Both the position numbers and the translations under genes were made by a program. The notes under the pieces are model-generated. The model searched no databases and was not told the DNA's origin. It saw nothing but the letters and a program-made list of their open reading frames with translations. A stretch of DNA of 64,000 nucleotides from Trichuris trichiura (lineage: Eukaryota > Nematoda > Enoplea > Trichinellida > Trichuridae): contig JBAJFE010000062.1 in NCBI GenBank assembly GCA_037903355.1, forward strand, positions 1,963,459 to 2,027,458, in the 5' to 3' direction. This document shows positions 44,301 through 56,469 of this stretch, piece after piece; the stretch's first letter is position 1; each line of letters begins with the position of its first letter.

Positions 44301-44824
44301 AGAGGCAATGCATATTTCTCAAATTTTCGCCAAGTTTTTCTTAAAAAGAATAAAACAACCGACTAAGAACTTTGCGACATGTCAGCGCCAAGTTATCAAA
44401 GCAGAAAAACTTAAAACTTGAACATACTGATTTTGAAACTGGTCGCCCACCAGCACAGTCACTTTGCGCGGATTTTCCAAAGGACCAATAGGTTCACGGC
44501 CGTAGTCCTTGAAAAGATTTGTTGAAGTTACTAGTATGGAATATAAATGCAGCCAACTTACTCGAGCCTTTAGGCAATAGTCGTTAAAAATTCTCCTTTC
44601 CCTGAACAACGAAAATTCTAAGTAAATTTAGAATAGCCGATCAACCCACTCATTATGTCTCAAATTATTCATACGACGTTTCAACGCTCCCATTACAAGA
44701 CAACTTACTCCAGTTGATTGCGGGCAAAATTTACACTCGCAATTGAAACTGCCGCAAAAAAAGCAGCCTTCTTTTTGTGTTCCCTCAAATGGCTCCATAC
44801 CGCTTGAGTTAGACGAACAACCAT
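41346..44824 (-). CDS. AGK: Acylglycerol kinase (AGK) homologue with degenerate kinase motif
   Basis: In animals AGK is a mitochondrial lipid kinase and also a TIM22 translocase subunit. Exons found: 44824-44709, 44601-44562, 44507-44428, 44339-44264, 44095-44003, 43856-43759, 43340-43276, about 42570-42430, about 42290-42180, 42139-41945, and about 41840-41346 (probably split by an intron at 41558-41499). Diagnostic segments: N-terminal hydrophobic segment KKAAFFAAVSIASVNFA; LENPRKVTVLVGDQFQNQ; FEKYALPLLHFAGLKVDIAE; LAFFPGGYDG; QSAMAVIAGV; VAYAEPCSGCKRC. The diacylglycerol-kinase loop expected as GGDGT reads GNDSE, and the following segment is shortened, so lipid-kinase activity is doubtful while the TIM22 role may persist (inference). 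Exact ends of exons 8-10 are approximate. Confidence 0.8.
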
Positions 44825-44912
44825 GGCCAAAAAGAATCTATTCTTTACGATGCTCACGTTCGAGCATACTGTATCCAATCTTGCCATTTTCGCGGAGAAG
44901 TTACGTGAGAAT
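44825..44912. promoter_or_regulatory. Compact bidirectional promoter between AGK and CCDC134
   Basis: Only 88 bp separate the two divergent start codons. The AGK start lies in CCATGG, which also gives an ATG on the plus strand at 44823 in frame with CCDC134, so a longer CCDC134 start is possible but would lose the signal peptide position. Confidence 0.5.
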
Positions 44913-45681
44913 ATGTTGCAAGATGTAACTTCACTAATATGGTTGCACTATTGGTTACTTTTAAGCGTAAATGCAGGAGACGAAGTTTCGCCGGAAAGCG
45001 TGCGTTTGGAATCTTGTTTGTCCCTACAAGGCTCGATTTATGTGGCTTACAGATCGCTTTTTTCAGACTTGATAACGTTCAAAGAAAAGCGCAAAGAGCA
45101 GAAGGTTATGCTGAAACGGCTTCTTCAAATGCCCGGTGACCAAAAACACGAAACCGTTGTAAATATGCTGATTGATGCAATGCTTCCGCGAATAGAAAAT
45201 GCTAGAGCTGTACTCGAAGAGTCCGGCTTTATTCCAGGCATGGCTTTTCCCGCCGACTTGCGCCAAGTCGATGGTATGCTGCCTTTGATGTGCTCCAGGG
45301 AAGCTGTGCTTAATTATGGGGCCACAATAATCCTGTTGTCCCTAGCTATTTTTGCTTTCAGCATTATCCATTCTCCTTGAGAGTACAGCCTTTTTTGGGG
45401 AATTGGCTTTGTATTTTCCCGAGTTTGTGGAAGCACGATGGAAATATAATGACGTTCGGGCGCCTTTCAGTTGGAGCATCGGATTTTGCAATTCCACTGA
45501 ATTTTATGATGAAAATACCACCGAACTGATGTATCTGCTCGGCCAGGAGCTGGACCTCTTGCCTCGCGATCCTCGTTATACGAATCCATACAGGAAAACC
45601 ACATATTTTGAAGAAAAAGAACAATTTAGTTCAAGGCAACCCAACGAACAATCTGACCGTTGGCTTTCAGAAGAATTGTGA
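44913..45681 (+). CDS. CCDC134: CCDC134-like secretory-pathway protein
   Basis: Two coding exons, 44913-45273 and 45362-45681, joined by an 88-nt intron (GTATGCTG...TTTCAG) in phase 1. ATG 44913 was chosen because it gives a signal peptide (MLQDVTSLIWLHYWLLLSVN). The family pattern is clear: FSDLITFKEKRKEQKVMLKR, ESTAFFGELALYFPEF, WSIGFCNSTEFYDENT and LLGQELDLLPRD correspond to the conserved blocks of animal CCDC134. The C terminus SEEL-stop resembles the family's C-terminal -SEL, an ER-retention-like tail. Animal CCDC134 acts in the ER/secretory pathway. No defect is visible. Confidence 0.85.
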
Positions 45682-46760
45682 AGGCCCCAAGTTTCATTGT
45701 TTACGCTTTTTGAATAGACCGAATAAAGCGGAGGGTGGCTACTTAAAAAGAAGTAAGGCAGAGCATTTAAGTTTGTTTACACACGGTAAAATACCCGAAA
45801 CTTTCACTTTTGCTTACGCGCAAAAGTCTACAGTATTTGTTTTACCGATAAGCAGGTTAACTTAGAATCATTTGTCTGAAGAGCCGGCAAAATTTCGAGT
45901 AAGATACGCGCTAGTTTCGTTTCCATTGGCTTTACTGAATTTAAATTATTTGCTCTTTTTTGTTCTGTAAGTTTGCGGTGTTCCCATTATGTTGAATAAT
46001 CAGTATGCAAGTGAATCTTCAGCTTCAGCGTAATGGATCGAGATAGTTGATAATCAAGATGGGTTTCTGTCTTGAGTAGTCAGTGCAGAAAAGCCATTGA
46101 AACCCACCTTGGCTAACATTTATTCTGACCTGCCATGCTGATGACAGAACCTGAATGCCCCGAAGGCTTCGCTTTTTTGATCTTTAGTTTTTCCAGTACC
46201 ATGGGCACGCTGAAACTTCCTTTGAAGCAGTCCTTACGCTCGTTACAAGATTTTCCATTTTCAAACGTATCTATTTCTTTTGTTCTTAGTTTCTAGTCGC
46301 TTTTCCGTCTACAGTCTTTATAATACGTCTGCTGAAATGCACCTGGAATAATTAATGATTAAACATGCAAAGGCTTAGGGTTGCAGTTAAGTCTGTGTCA
46401 ATATTTGTTGGGCTAGATATGTATGCCTTTTCAAGAGGCGTTTTCCAATCGCGTTGTTTCCTTGCCGCTTTTTAAATTTAAAGTTGACTGTTTGTCATTG
46501 CGTCTGTGACGCCTTATGAATACGTTAAATGGCTATAAAATTTTAATTCGTCTTTTTTCTGAAGGTAATTACGGAAACAAATGTTTACTAGTTGTCTGCA
46601 AGATCGACTATTTGCGAATGCAAATAAAATCACTGTTGATATTGTGCGCTTAATTTCTGTCCGACCTGGCACGACAGATACGTTTTATAAAAGCCAAAAT
46701 TAAAAGTTGGTTCAATGAGGCGGATTTAGGTGTAGGTGCTCAATGACATTGCTGATTTTT
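45682..46760. other. Intergenic; no supportable gene
   Basis: No exon-like frame or repeat recognised. Confidence 0.5.
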
Positions 46761-46766
46761 GTTCAG

Positions 46767-47930
46767 TAACTGAAGAAAAGAAGTTCAGTGCACTTTGCCG
46801 GGACATTTTTTCTTTTTGCTTACACTGCTGCGACGTCCCAAAGCCAATTATTCACTTGCTGACGCTTATGCTGATTTACGCGTAAGTACTTGGTTGGTTC
46901 TTAGCGTTAGTCATTTGTTATACCCGTTGAATCCATAGCAAAATTCAGAACTACGCAAAGGCGTTTGATGGGTTGAGGCCAACTTATTTGGTTGTTTAAA
47001 GTTGGAGTATTTGTTACATACTTTCACGCCTAGTTCTATAGAACAGAAGTTGTAAAACATTGCCCATAAGTTAATGCAGTAATGTAGTGCATAGCGAATT
47101 TTTCCGATAATTCATAATACTTTTTTTATTCGAGAGAAATCGCGTGGAAGATCGCTTGCGCAACTTCAGGCGAAGCTACTTTGACATAAGCGTGATTATG
47201 CATAGCTTTGACAGCCGTGTAAGCTATTAATATAAAGTGCTGCATAGTTTTAAATATTGGCTGCTTTGTAACGCGTTTATGTAGTTTCTTTTATTTTTCT
47301 TGTGATGTTTTTTTGTGTCAGTAGTTGCTAGGTACCTCTATGATAATTGAAACAAGTCTTGTCTTTATGTAGTTGCCAAAAAAAGACGAAACCAAATCTG
47401 CAGAAACAGCATTACTGAAAACTTTCGGAACTGAGGCGTTCAATCTTGAAGGTTCCCACGTGTAATATTTTCCATTGTTTTGCTACTCCAAAGATAGCTG
47501 TTTCTGTTCTGAAAACTTCATACAAGCGTTTTTGTAAATTCAGTTTCACATGTTTTTTAGCAGTAAAATACTTAATGGTTCGCCGGTCAGATATTTCCTT
47601 CAGTCATTATGGGCTACGAATATTAGTGCAAAGGAAACCAATACGGTATTGCGAGAATAAGTTTCAAAATTTTATGGTAAATAGTCATCATCATATTTTC
47701 AGTTTTGATCTTCATGTTCATTGCGCTGTTTACGTTTGTGCTTCTAGGTATTCGAGCCGAAAAGTTTTACAAAAATTTAAAAGACTACTTGTCAGTCTTA
47801 CAGTATTACCTAATTGATAATATTTCTTCAATGTTTCACAGAACGTTGCAATACCCCTATACTTTAATGAAGTAGAACGTGAAACTGCCTTTCATTCTGC
47901 GGTGAATTCAAAATATTTTGATACAGTAAG
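46767..47930 (+). CDS. Exons of a possible BAR-domain protein (incomplete)
   Basis: Separate plus-strand exons with good splice sites: 46767-46881 (KKFSALCRDIFSFCLHCCDV, phase link to the next not resolved), 47135-47218 (RNRVEDRLRNFRRSYFDI), 47373-47451 (LPKKDETKSAETALLKTF), from 47748 (IRAEKFYKNLKDYLS) and about 47843-47928 (IPLYFNEVERETAFHSAV). The middle three join in phase, giving a helical stretch whose order (K-DETK, then about 25 residues, then AEKFYKNLKDYL) resembles the first helices of amphiphysin/BIN-type BAR domains. The rest of the gene, including its 5' and 3' ends, was not found. Confidence 0.4.
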
Positions 47931-47934
47931 TTGC

Positions 47935-49319
47935 GCTGCTGTAATTCTCCATTCATTCCATGTGGTCATTAGCTAATAGTGAAGTTTTATTGTTAGCGCA
48001 GAGAGTATTTGTGGCAAAATGTAGCGTCATTAAATGTGGGTGATGTTGAATATAAGAAACGAGAATAAACGCGAAAGAAATTCAATTCATTTTGGGATAG
48101 ACGCACGTTACGCCACGGTAAAGTCGCCTTCGTTTTGTCTAAACCTCCAAAAGCTTCTGCTGCTCTGCTGCATATTTTTAATAAGAACTGAAATCAAACA
48201 TGCAAATAGCGGCTAAATGCAATCTGGTGAATCTATGAAGCTATTTTTAGTGCTTCATAATTGTTAGAAATATTTTCACAGTTACGCTATGCGCCTTGTT
48301 CCACTTACCTTAAGCGCAATTATTTTTTGAAAATTTGTCAATTTTTAAAATGTGTGAACAGCTCCGCTCTCTGTCAACATTGTACCAGTCGACGTAGAAC
48401 TGTAGAGAAAGTGTGCTACTTAAGAGCGATAAATTAGGCTTGAAACAGTAATTGCTTCTCTCTACAATGCTTGCCGTTTTTAGAAATCAAATTGTTTAGT
48501 GGTTGTGAATATGTTTACGTTTGCGTTTTCTTTCTAAGTTCTTTAGATAGGTATGCAAATTTTTGTTGCAAAACATGTATGGCTGAGAGACCCTTAAATG
48601 TCGGGTTGACGTTTGCGTTAGCCGGGTAACTTTTCAGGTCTTTCTTTATCAAAGATTTTTGAAAAGACTCCTTAAAATTATTTATATTTACATTAGAATC
48701 AGGAATGAACGTCGTATGTGATCTGGTGGAAAAAGGCGGCTATTTTTCGTCTCTGATTCGGTTTCGTTGCTCTGCTTGCCTCCTGATATATCAATTCTAC
48801 TTATTTCAATCAAAACATGAATTAAGTGTCTTGGACTTCACTCTTTATGAAATGCTCCCATAATTACTTTTTTACCAGAGAAGCATATTGATATGCCACT
48901 GCTGGTTTAAATATTCGTATTGTTGATTTTTATTTATTGTTATATGAGAGAAATTTTGCATGATTTTATTGGTAGTATATTTAAAAAATGTTGCGCCTTT
49001 TTTGGCTGATTTATATTAAATATAGGTGAATACTTCAATTTCTATTGAATAGTATGGGCTAGCGTTTAAACAAGCCTGTATCATTTTTAATATTTCAGCT
49101 TGACAGAAAAGCTTTGCTTTAGTTGCGTAGAACCTAACTTTGTGAACGAACGTGTACTGCTGATGAATGCGGCTGTCTCACCTATTGCAGCTCATTTGTG
49201 AGGGCATTCGATTTCGCAGTAAAGTTACGTTTTTTCAGAATCACTTTCATTCCTTCGTCAGCATTAATGAGAGGTTGCTAAGGAACATACTTTTATGGAT
49301 CATTTTTTGAAATAGAGAA
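47935..49319. other. AT-rich stretch, no gene recognised
   Basis: May hold further exons of the preceding gene, but none could be supported. Confidence 0.4.
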
Positions 49320-49332
49320 ATGTGAATGGATT

Positions 49333-49831
49333 GATATGAAGGTGTAAGGTTCGTAACGGGTTTGGTGGTTGAACAAGAAGTGTACATGGATTTTTCCCGT
49401 TTTTTTATTTGCCCATAAAACGAGTCAAAAAATGAAAACATTTTAATGTCGTTTAAAGGCATGAAACCAAACAAACGTCTGGCGAAGCTTTCGGCTCAAC
49501 CTTGAGCCGTCATCAGCGCACGCAGGAGTTGCCCTCCCACCGAGTTTTTCCTCAGGAGTTGCTCCTCCACCTTTCCGAGTCGTGTGCGTGCCTGTCTGGT
49601 CGAACCTTGACCTGTCGAGGCTATACACACACGGCTGGATCAGCTTCGGAGCAAATTCCTTAGAGGCTGTCCTCGGCGGAGGCACAACGCATTATGCGTT
49701 GTGCCTCCGCCGAGGACAGCCTCTAAGGAATTTGCTCCGAAGCTGATCCAGCCGTGTGTGTATAGCCTCGACAGGTCAAGGTTCGACCAGACAGGCACGC
49801 ACACGACTCGGAAAGGTGGAGGAGCAACTCC
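49333..49831. mobile_element. PLE-type insertion with hammerhead-like core and giant terminal palindrome
   Basis: 499-bp insertion flanked by a 13-bp direct repeat (ATGTGAATGGATT at 49320-49332 and 49832-49844). The left half resembles a pLTR and has a hammerhead-like core on the minus strand (49519-49482: CTGATGA, C, GGCTC/GAGCC stem, GAAA). The right half, 49555-49831, is a palindrome with 138-bp arms centred at 49693. No coding capacity. Confidence 0.75.
49555..49831. repeat. 277-bp palindrome with 138-bp arms
   Basis: Left arm 49555-49692 and right arm 49694-49831 are reverse complements with no mismatch seen by eye. The centre is CGCATTATGCG. The arms are much richer in G+C than the surroundings. 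Confidence 0.9.
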
Positions 49832-49849
49832 ATGTGAATGGATTATGGA

Positions 49850-50920
49850 AAAATGATTCGATTCATAAAGATGGTTCTCTTATTTTTTTAAAAAGTCGTT
49901 TAAGTCAGGCTATGCTTCCCCATTCGTGAAACAGTAGTTGACTTCTTCTTCTTCTAATAACATATTCATTGGAGTAAGTACTTTGTTTCCAAAAGTTCCC
50001 TTCTACTGTTTTGCTTCAAGTGACCACGCGATCACGTTTCAGTTGCGTGACTCTTTTATCTGACTTTTGTCGTCAAGATATTGTCGTGCTTTTCTTGTCT
50101 TTAGTAGAGTTAACTATTGCAAAACTGGTTTTATTTCCTGGCATGCATTTGCTCATTCTGCTAATAATATGCAGGTGGGTTTTCTTCTCAGCTCGTTGAA
50201 AAATACCAAAACTCAGCAAGCTAAAAATTTTTATTAACTTATTCTTGTCACTACCACAAAGTCAAGCCTAGCCACCATAGGGACAGGTCATGCATCAATG
50301 AGATCACGTAACATTCAAAGACAATGCGTTCCGCTTGAACTGAATTCATCTCTTTGCGCAGTAACGACTGTTACGCGGAAATGTTTTCAAGACCATAATA
50401 AGTATTGTGTTGGGAAATAGCGAACCTTTATCAACACTAATGATTTTATTTTTTCTTGCCGAACAACTTGTTATAGAATTCTTATTAATAGCATTCACTG
50501 GCTGGGTTTCCATGACCAACTTCTTTTCGCTTTCAGTATTTGTCAACTTGAAATCGCGTTTAGTAAATTATTATTCAATTTTACGTGAGATTGCGGGAGT
50601 ATGAAAAATTAAATTTCCACTCACCTGTTAACAAAGACTATATGCTAGATCGTGTTGGCACTTACCAAATAGGTACACTACGATTTGCTATCATCTCATT
50701 ACGCTCAGAAGTCGTATAATTTTGTTTTCGACGCTGAGTTTTGTACTTTCAGCTTAATAGTATCGACGAAAATGGCAAGCATTTCAAAGTTCAGTTTTAT
50801 AATGAAGTCACCTGCTTTTCCAATAAAGTATCCGCTAGGGTGACTTTGGGAACTTTTTTCAGAGCACCGCAAGCCACGCTCTTTTACTGCTAATCTAAGT
50901 GTGATAGACTTGTTCCACTA
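49850..50920. other. No supportable gene
   Basis: One frame at 50011-50199 encodes a hydrophobic segment, but splice sites and conservation cannot be judged. Confidence 0.4.
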
Positions 50921-50969
50921 GAGCCAATTTGCATATTTAAATACTTTTTGCGGTTTGTTTGGATAGACA

Positions 50970-51372
50970 AGGCCGTTGCTAAGGGTGGGATCGTTGATGA
51001 CGTGTCACAGAGCGATAGCGAGGGTGCATGGCTGCTCAATTTGCGCCATTTAAGGTCGTTCAATAGGTTTCTTTTCAGAACAAGGCAGTTTATCATTTGA
51101 GCCGAAATTTTTAACCGTTTTCATAAATGGTGAAGTATCAAGCACCAAAGTTCATTTTGCTGATTACTTGATTGTTTGCTAGTCTATTCGGTTGGGCGGC
51201 ACGGAGGCGCGAAGAACGACAAAGGAGGGCGAAACGTATATGTCACATGAAAGGGCAAAGAAAGAAAAGAATCACCCCGAAAGAACAATCGAAGTTGCGT
51301 AAGAGCAGGTTTCACGCTGGCCATTTGCACGACCATGAAGAATTCGATCGGCAATTGAATTTTCGTTGACAT
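50970..51372 (+). CDS. Possible small basic protein, two exons (unidentified)
   Basis: An acceptor-like TTTGGATAG is followed by a coding-looking frame (KGGIVDDVSQSDSEGAWLLN) to about 51090. A second frame, about 51179-51372, is strongly basic (ARRREERQRRAKRICHMKGQ) and ends in TGA. Direction and composition suggest one gene, but the link between the exons is not established. Confidence 0.3.
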
Positions 51373-51746
51373 TTGTTCGCGTGAGCGTAAGAGGAAAGCA
51401 AATATTTTGTTGCCGCCAGTTTTGGGCTATAATAGCGTTTGGCCAAGCTCGACTGGGCCGTCAAGAAGTTAGTTATCCAATTTTGGCGATTTCCGTTGCT
51501 CTCAGCTTGAAAAGAGCAATAATGCAGCAAAGAAATCTCATTGACGATTATGCGTCAATCAGTGCTTATCGTAACGGTGCTTTATGGCACGCGTGCACGT
51601 ACAGAGAGTTCGACTTTTAATAGTAAAAAGTAGTCCCTCCTTTCGAGCGACTTAAAAGTGACAATTTGTGGGAAGCGTCATATACGTAAAAGCAAAGCCT
51701 ATTAGAGCGAAATGTCAAAATGGAATGACAATATACTTTTGAAAAG

Positions 51747-51914
51747 ATGGCATATGGAATTCTGACTTTCAAAACTCGTCAGGATCTTCTGAACAAACTT
51801 GCCGAAGCTGAGCCTACTGAGGCGGATATATTCAATGTGTCATTTCAGATTAGCTTGCGGGCCGGTTATAAGACAATTTCAATGCTCAGATTGCTCGCAG
51901 GAAGGCCCACTTAA
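51747..51914 (+). CDS. Possible 55-codon ORF (unidentified)
   Basis: ATG 51747 to TAA 51912-51914 with amphipathic, coding-like content (TFKTRQDLLNKLAEAEPTEA). It could be a small gene or an exon. No further support. Confidence 0.25.
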   Translation: MAYGILTFKTRQDLLNKLAEAEPTEADIFNVSFQISLRAGYKTISMLRLLAGRPT

Positions 51915-52800
51915 TGTCATCCTGCAAAGCGGGCATTATTTCTTAAAAATTCGCCGGGGGTGTACAGAATGATAGTATCTCTGACTGTCTATTAATTTTG
52001 TTGCTCATTGGCTTTTGGCATATGCGTAAGTGACATGAACAGCTGAGTTTATTTAGCCAGGTTGTATAAACACTTACTAAGACAAAAGGCTTCCCAAAGA
52101 GGGAGTAAACCTTTTTATGCTCGTATAAGTTAAGCTATTCAAGTTCAGTGTCCAACGAATGCAGCCAATGAGGAACTGAACCGCTTTTTTCCAAGCAGTT
52201 GAATTCAATATGTCGCATAACTTTAGCATATTGAAATACAATTAATAGTACTATTGGTGCTTAAGACGACGGAATCCAGTTTTCACTGCCCTCTGAAGTA
52301 TGCAAAATTTTCTTTTACCCTTAACCAGTTTCATTCAACTTTACTTTTTGACGCGAAGTTTGTCATAGTTGTCTTCTTGAAAATTTCGCGGACTACTCTC
52401 ACCCATAGGAGTTGCTGACAGTGAGTGCATGGTTGGGAAAGTGACCATTTTTGTACGAAATTTACGTTTGCATATATTTTCGAGAATTGGAGTTGAGGAG
52501 ATCAGAACAGGAGCTAGAATTAACAAATAAAGCTCTTATTTGCACCACTTTGTAGGATATGCCTAAATAGTGGTTGTTTCGCTGGCCCTAAGTGTGAGCA
52601 GCGGTTAGACACTTACTGTGGTCATTGCATCTGCTGGAAACGTGACTGAATTGTTCTCATCAATTCTCCAAGTGCGCGTGGCTACCTTGGTCATAATACT
52701 CAGACAGGTATTTTCAAGAGGTCATCGCAATACCGCTCGTTTGGTTATTTAAGAACTCGTCAACAACCTCCGCCAGTAATATTCAAAGGCAGCCTACGAG
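51915..52800. other. No supportable gene
   Basis: Upstream region of the chitin-binding protein gene; nothing else recognised. Confidence 0.4.
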
Positions 52801-52805
52801 TCGGC

Positions 52806-54408
52806 ATGCTTTGCTACCCTCGCTGCACCTTTACTGTTCTTGTTTTAGCTCTTTCCTGCCACATAGGGAATTCTGGTAAAGAATTTTTTTACTTATCTAA
52901 CCTTCTAATTTTTGATACGCAGACAATGCGACACTGTCGACAGTAGACAATACAAAGAATCAAAGATCCCGCGGTTTTTCTTACATACAACAAGCGACAG
53001 TTGGAGATATTTGCCAAATCGATAGGTTCGCCATTCCTCACGGCGAGGCGACTACTTACGTACAGTGCGTTCAGCCAACAGTTGACAGGCAACTTTGGCC
53101 ATGGTAATGCATTTTTACTTTTCTGGAACTCGACCCGACATTCCACTTTTTTAGGGTGAACTTGGGAATATGGACTTTGAAATCTTGCGAAGAAGGTACG
53201 ATATTTGATGCAGCCAAACGAAACTGCACGAAGTATGAATCCGCAAAAGACTTTCCCAAGGTGAAGAGAAAGGATTCGAACCGAGTAAGGATGCTGCACA
53301 ATTTAGCAATCTTTATGCTGAGGAGACTTGTTTAGTAAATGCGCGTTAAGAATTTAAACTTTTAGTTTTATTTCAGAACGCTAATCTGCAAGAGCAGCGG
53401 CATCCTCCCGCTATGACCTACAACTCAGATGGTACTTGTACATGCCCGACGGCCGTCAGTATAGTACTTTGCCCGTGCCCGCCGAAGCCACCCATAAGTA
53501 AACCTCGACCCTGTCCATATGGTTTGTATCTGATTTTGCGTAATAATTTGCATATATTTCCTTTTTCAGCTACGTCAGGTACAGGGACAAGTTCGTACGG
53601 ATCCGGCGGTGGCGGAGGCCACGGATCAAGTCAGCTATGCAGCTGGATGATGGACCCATTGGTCGCGGACCCGCATGGTACAAGAAGTTACCTTCAATGT
53701 GTTCCTGATCCTGCTTACAAATACTGTGGCCATTGGAAGCGTCGACCTTGCGCACCTAATACAGTGTTTAGTGTTACAATACAGGTGTGCGTTTTTCAGG
53801 ACGACGGTATGCTTTGAACATCCGGCATAAAATACACTGACCATGTTATTTCAGAGGAAGCCCCAACGCCAACGGCTACTTATCCTACGCCTCCACATCC
53901 AATTCCGTACCCAATGCCACCGCCCCCACCTCCACCGCCTCCTCCTCCCCCTCCAACGCCGAGTCCGACTCCTACCCCACAAATTTGCATATCCGGAGTG
54001 TTCATAGGCTTTTGCAACTACCAGATGCAATGCCCTGGCATGTCGCAATGCACGTCCGTTCCGATAAGCGGTTATCCGCAACCTGCCCCAGCGCCGGCTC
54101 CTGCACCTGCGGGAGGCCCTACCTACCCGCCAGGTCATCCAGGCACTCATGGCTCTATGCCTGGCTATTATCCAAGTGGCATGTTTATGGATTATCAGAC
54201 TCGACAGGTGAAGAAAGGAAAACGACTCGTTCCTTTGAGGTTCCAAAGAAATGCTCCCGCTTTCTATCCGAATGCGGAAGATTGGGAAGAAGGCCAGGTC
54301 GCCTCAAAGACGTGGAAACACCAGCATATAGGCAACGTTGGGCAGGCGACAGTTTTGAACGTCTGCTGCCACATTGGAAAACCAAATAGTGTTCAAATTT
54401 TTTTGTAG
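52806..54408 (+). CDS. Secreted peritrophin-type chitin-binding protein
   Basis: Six exons: 52806-52875, 52923-53103, 53155-53284, 53377-53521, 53570-53806, 53855-54408. Exon 1 is a signal peptide (CTFTVLVLALSCHIGNS). Two chitin-binding type-2 (CBM14) domains follow. The first, in exons 2-3, has C at DICQIDRF, then HGEATTYVQC, LKSC and AAKRNC. The second, in exon 5, has SQLCSWM, then HGTRSYLQC, KRRPC and IQVC. The linker regions are Gly/Ser-rich and then a 13-proline run, followed by a Cys cluster (CNYQMQCPGMSQC) and Pro/Ala-rich repeats. Probably structural, bound to eggshell, cuticle or gut chitin. The last 60 codons are uncertain: an intron near 54208-54239 would switch to another frame ending RLLPHWKTK-stop. 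Confidence 0.8.
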
Positions 54409-55435
54409 CGAGCACGTTAGCCATATTTCTTCGCCCCACCTGCTTGTGCAAGTGTCGCATACGCTATTTAACGTTTCTCACTTTTATTCCGAAATTATTG
54501 CAACTGCATTTGCGCATTCTAGCTTGGTAAAGGTGGTTGTCAAAATGTTGATACAATTTTTGGCAAAACGTTATCGACAGAGCTAACATACAGTCGCATT
54601 TATTGATGGTAATATGTTAGTCGTCTTTGCTGAAGCTGTTTTCCTATTGTGCAACGCGAAACATAGAAGAACGCAACTGTCCTCAATGGGGGATGAGTTG
54701 ATGTCAATTTTTAAAGCATAGCAAATGCTATGCCAACTTCTGTTCACTGCGAAGATTTGTATTTATTTAAATAAAACTAGCAAACTGGCTATTAATACTA
54801 ACGCGCGGTGTTTCAAGAATTGCGAAGTGTAGCTAAGATGGAGCGAACATTCTTGAGCGTAGGGGAATACAGGAGAACATATTCACCGATTACGCGCACT
54901 GTTTTGACGGAGAGGACTTGAATCACGCAATTAAAAAGTAGCCGCGCTTAAGCGCATGGCAAACTTTACAATATCCCAACAAAATGCAGGCAAAACTCCT
55001 GCGCACATTCGCCATGTGCAAATGCAACGCCGTAACAGTTTCGGCTGCATTACGTGTTTCAGGTTCTGTGGCAAATACTTCACCTGAGATCTGTAAAGGT
55101 TGCACTTTTATATTTAGCTACTGCGTGCTCTGGAAATTCGTAGAAATAAATCTTACAGTGTCAAGACTCAAACACGAACACTTATCCTTCTCCTTAACTG
55201 TATTTTCAAAAAAAACAAATCCCAATTATAGCCGTCAAACAACTAGCAAATTTTAAGTTCAAGAACAGGGGTGATGTGTCCTGCGTTCACTTTAGCGTAC
55301 GGTAACAAATCTTGTCAGCACTCCCGCTAAGCGCTGAATCCTTTGCTTTGCTGATCTTTGGCATATTCTTGCGTTGCAGCAAAACTAAACGCTTGTTAAA
55401 TATTGAAAGATCGTCAATTTTTTGCAAGAACGAAA
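54409..55435. other. Intergenic between chitin-binding protein and SUB1
   Basis: No supportable gene. Confidence 0.5.
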
Positions 55436-55976
55436 ATGTCGGATTCGTCCTCAAGTGGTCCAGAAGACGTAAGCTAGAATGTTTATACTTTTTATGGATA
55501 GGCCTAGACTTGCTGCGGCAGTCAATGCTTTTTCTTGCCCTTAAAATCTGGGCAGCAGACTGCCTATTACTATATATCCTCTAACCGAGTAAACTTTTTA
55601 AGCGTCATGTGGTGGTCAAGAAAAAGAAGAAAACGACAGAGGAACCGAGTGCTGATGATGATGGGCGTTTCGAAGTAAGACCTTCCCGAGAGATTAGTTT
55701 TTTTGGCTATATGGCATTGTAGATTGGCAACAAACGTTTCGTTTGCCTGAACCAGTTTAGGGGGCGAACTTTTATCGACATTCGTGAATATTACACCACC
55801 GGAGACGGCGAGGAGAAGCCGGGGAAAAAGGGTAAGATTTTCCCACGTTGACTGCCGTCGACTCGTTCCTCCTTTTTCTAGGCATATCATTGAGCGTGGA
55901 GCAATTCAAAAAGTTCGTTTCTTTGGTTCCTAAAATCGAAGACGTCCTCAGGGACAAATATGACGAAACACTATGA
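55436..55976 (+). CDS. SUB1: RNA polymerase II coactivator PC4/SUB1
   Basis: Single-strand DNA-binding transcriptional coactivator. Four exons, 55436-55468, 55603-55674, 55723-55831, 55882-55976, give 102 residues (309 nt including stop). The short Ser/acidic start MSDSSSSGPED and a Lys-rich linker (VVVKKKKKTTEEPS) precede the conserved PC4 C-terminal domain: DGRFEIGNKRFVCLNQFRGR, TFIDIREYY, EEKPGKKGISLSVEQFKKF. The N-terminal Ser/Lys part is shorter than in vertebrates, while the DNA-binding domain is complete. Exon 2 uses an AAG acceptor (TTTTTAAG). Confidence 0.95.
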
Positions 55977-56469
55977 TTCCGTTAAGTTGATTTTCTCGTT
56001 TGTTAATTTGTTTATTTGTCAATTTGATAAACTGCGAAGTTACATTGCGTTGTGCATGTGGCGCCAAGACAGCAACAAAGTACAGCGGTGTGAACAAGGC
56101 AGAGGAGGGGCGAATGTGCTTGAAAGCCTGCTAGGTACAGTAAGTTGAGCAATGTTTTAAAGTTTATTATCAATAATTTTTCGCAGCAATAGGCATAGTC
56201 ACCTATGCAAAGTTAGTACTGGATTGTTAGAAAACCGCGGTTGAAGTTGAGCTTTCAATTTAAAGCTTAAATATTACTGTATTATAATTAATAAAAAGTT
56301 TAGGCCTTTAGGAAGCTGCAGTTTCACATTTTTTGCTGTTACGATCGATTGGAATTGTCATAAGTTTCTATGCTGTTTGTCAAGTCCCTGAATGCACTAA
56401 TAATCACAGGGACTTGACCTGTTATTTAAGCTTGATCAAACGTTTTCCCGTCGCTTTCATTGTCTAACG

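Noticed and set aside
53851..54246. 131-codon minus frame rich in Arg and Trp
   Set aside because: Antisense of the proline-rich region of the chitin-binding protein.
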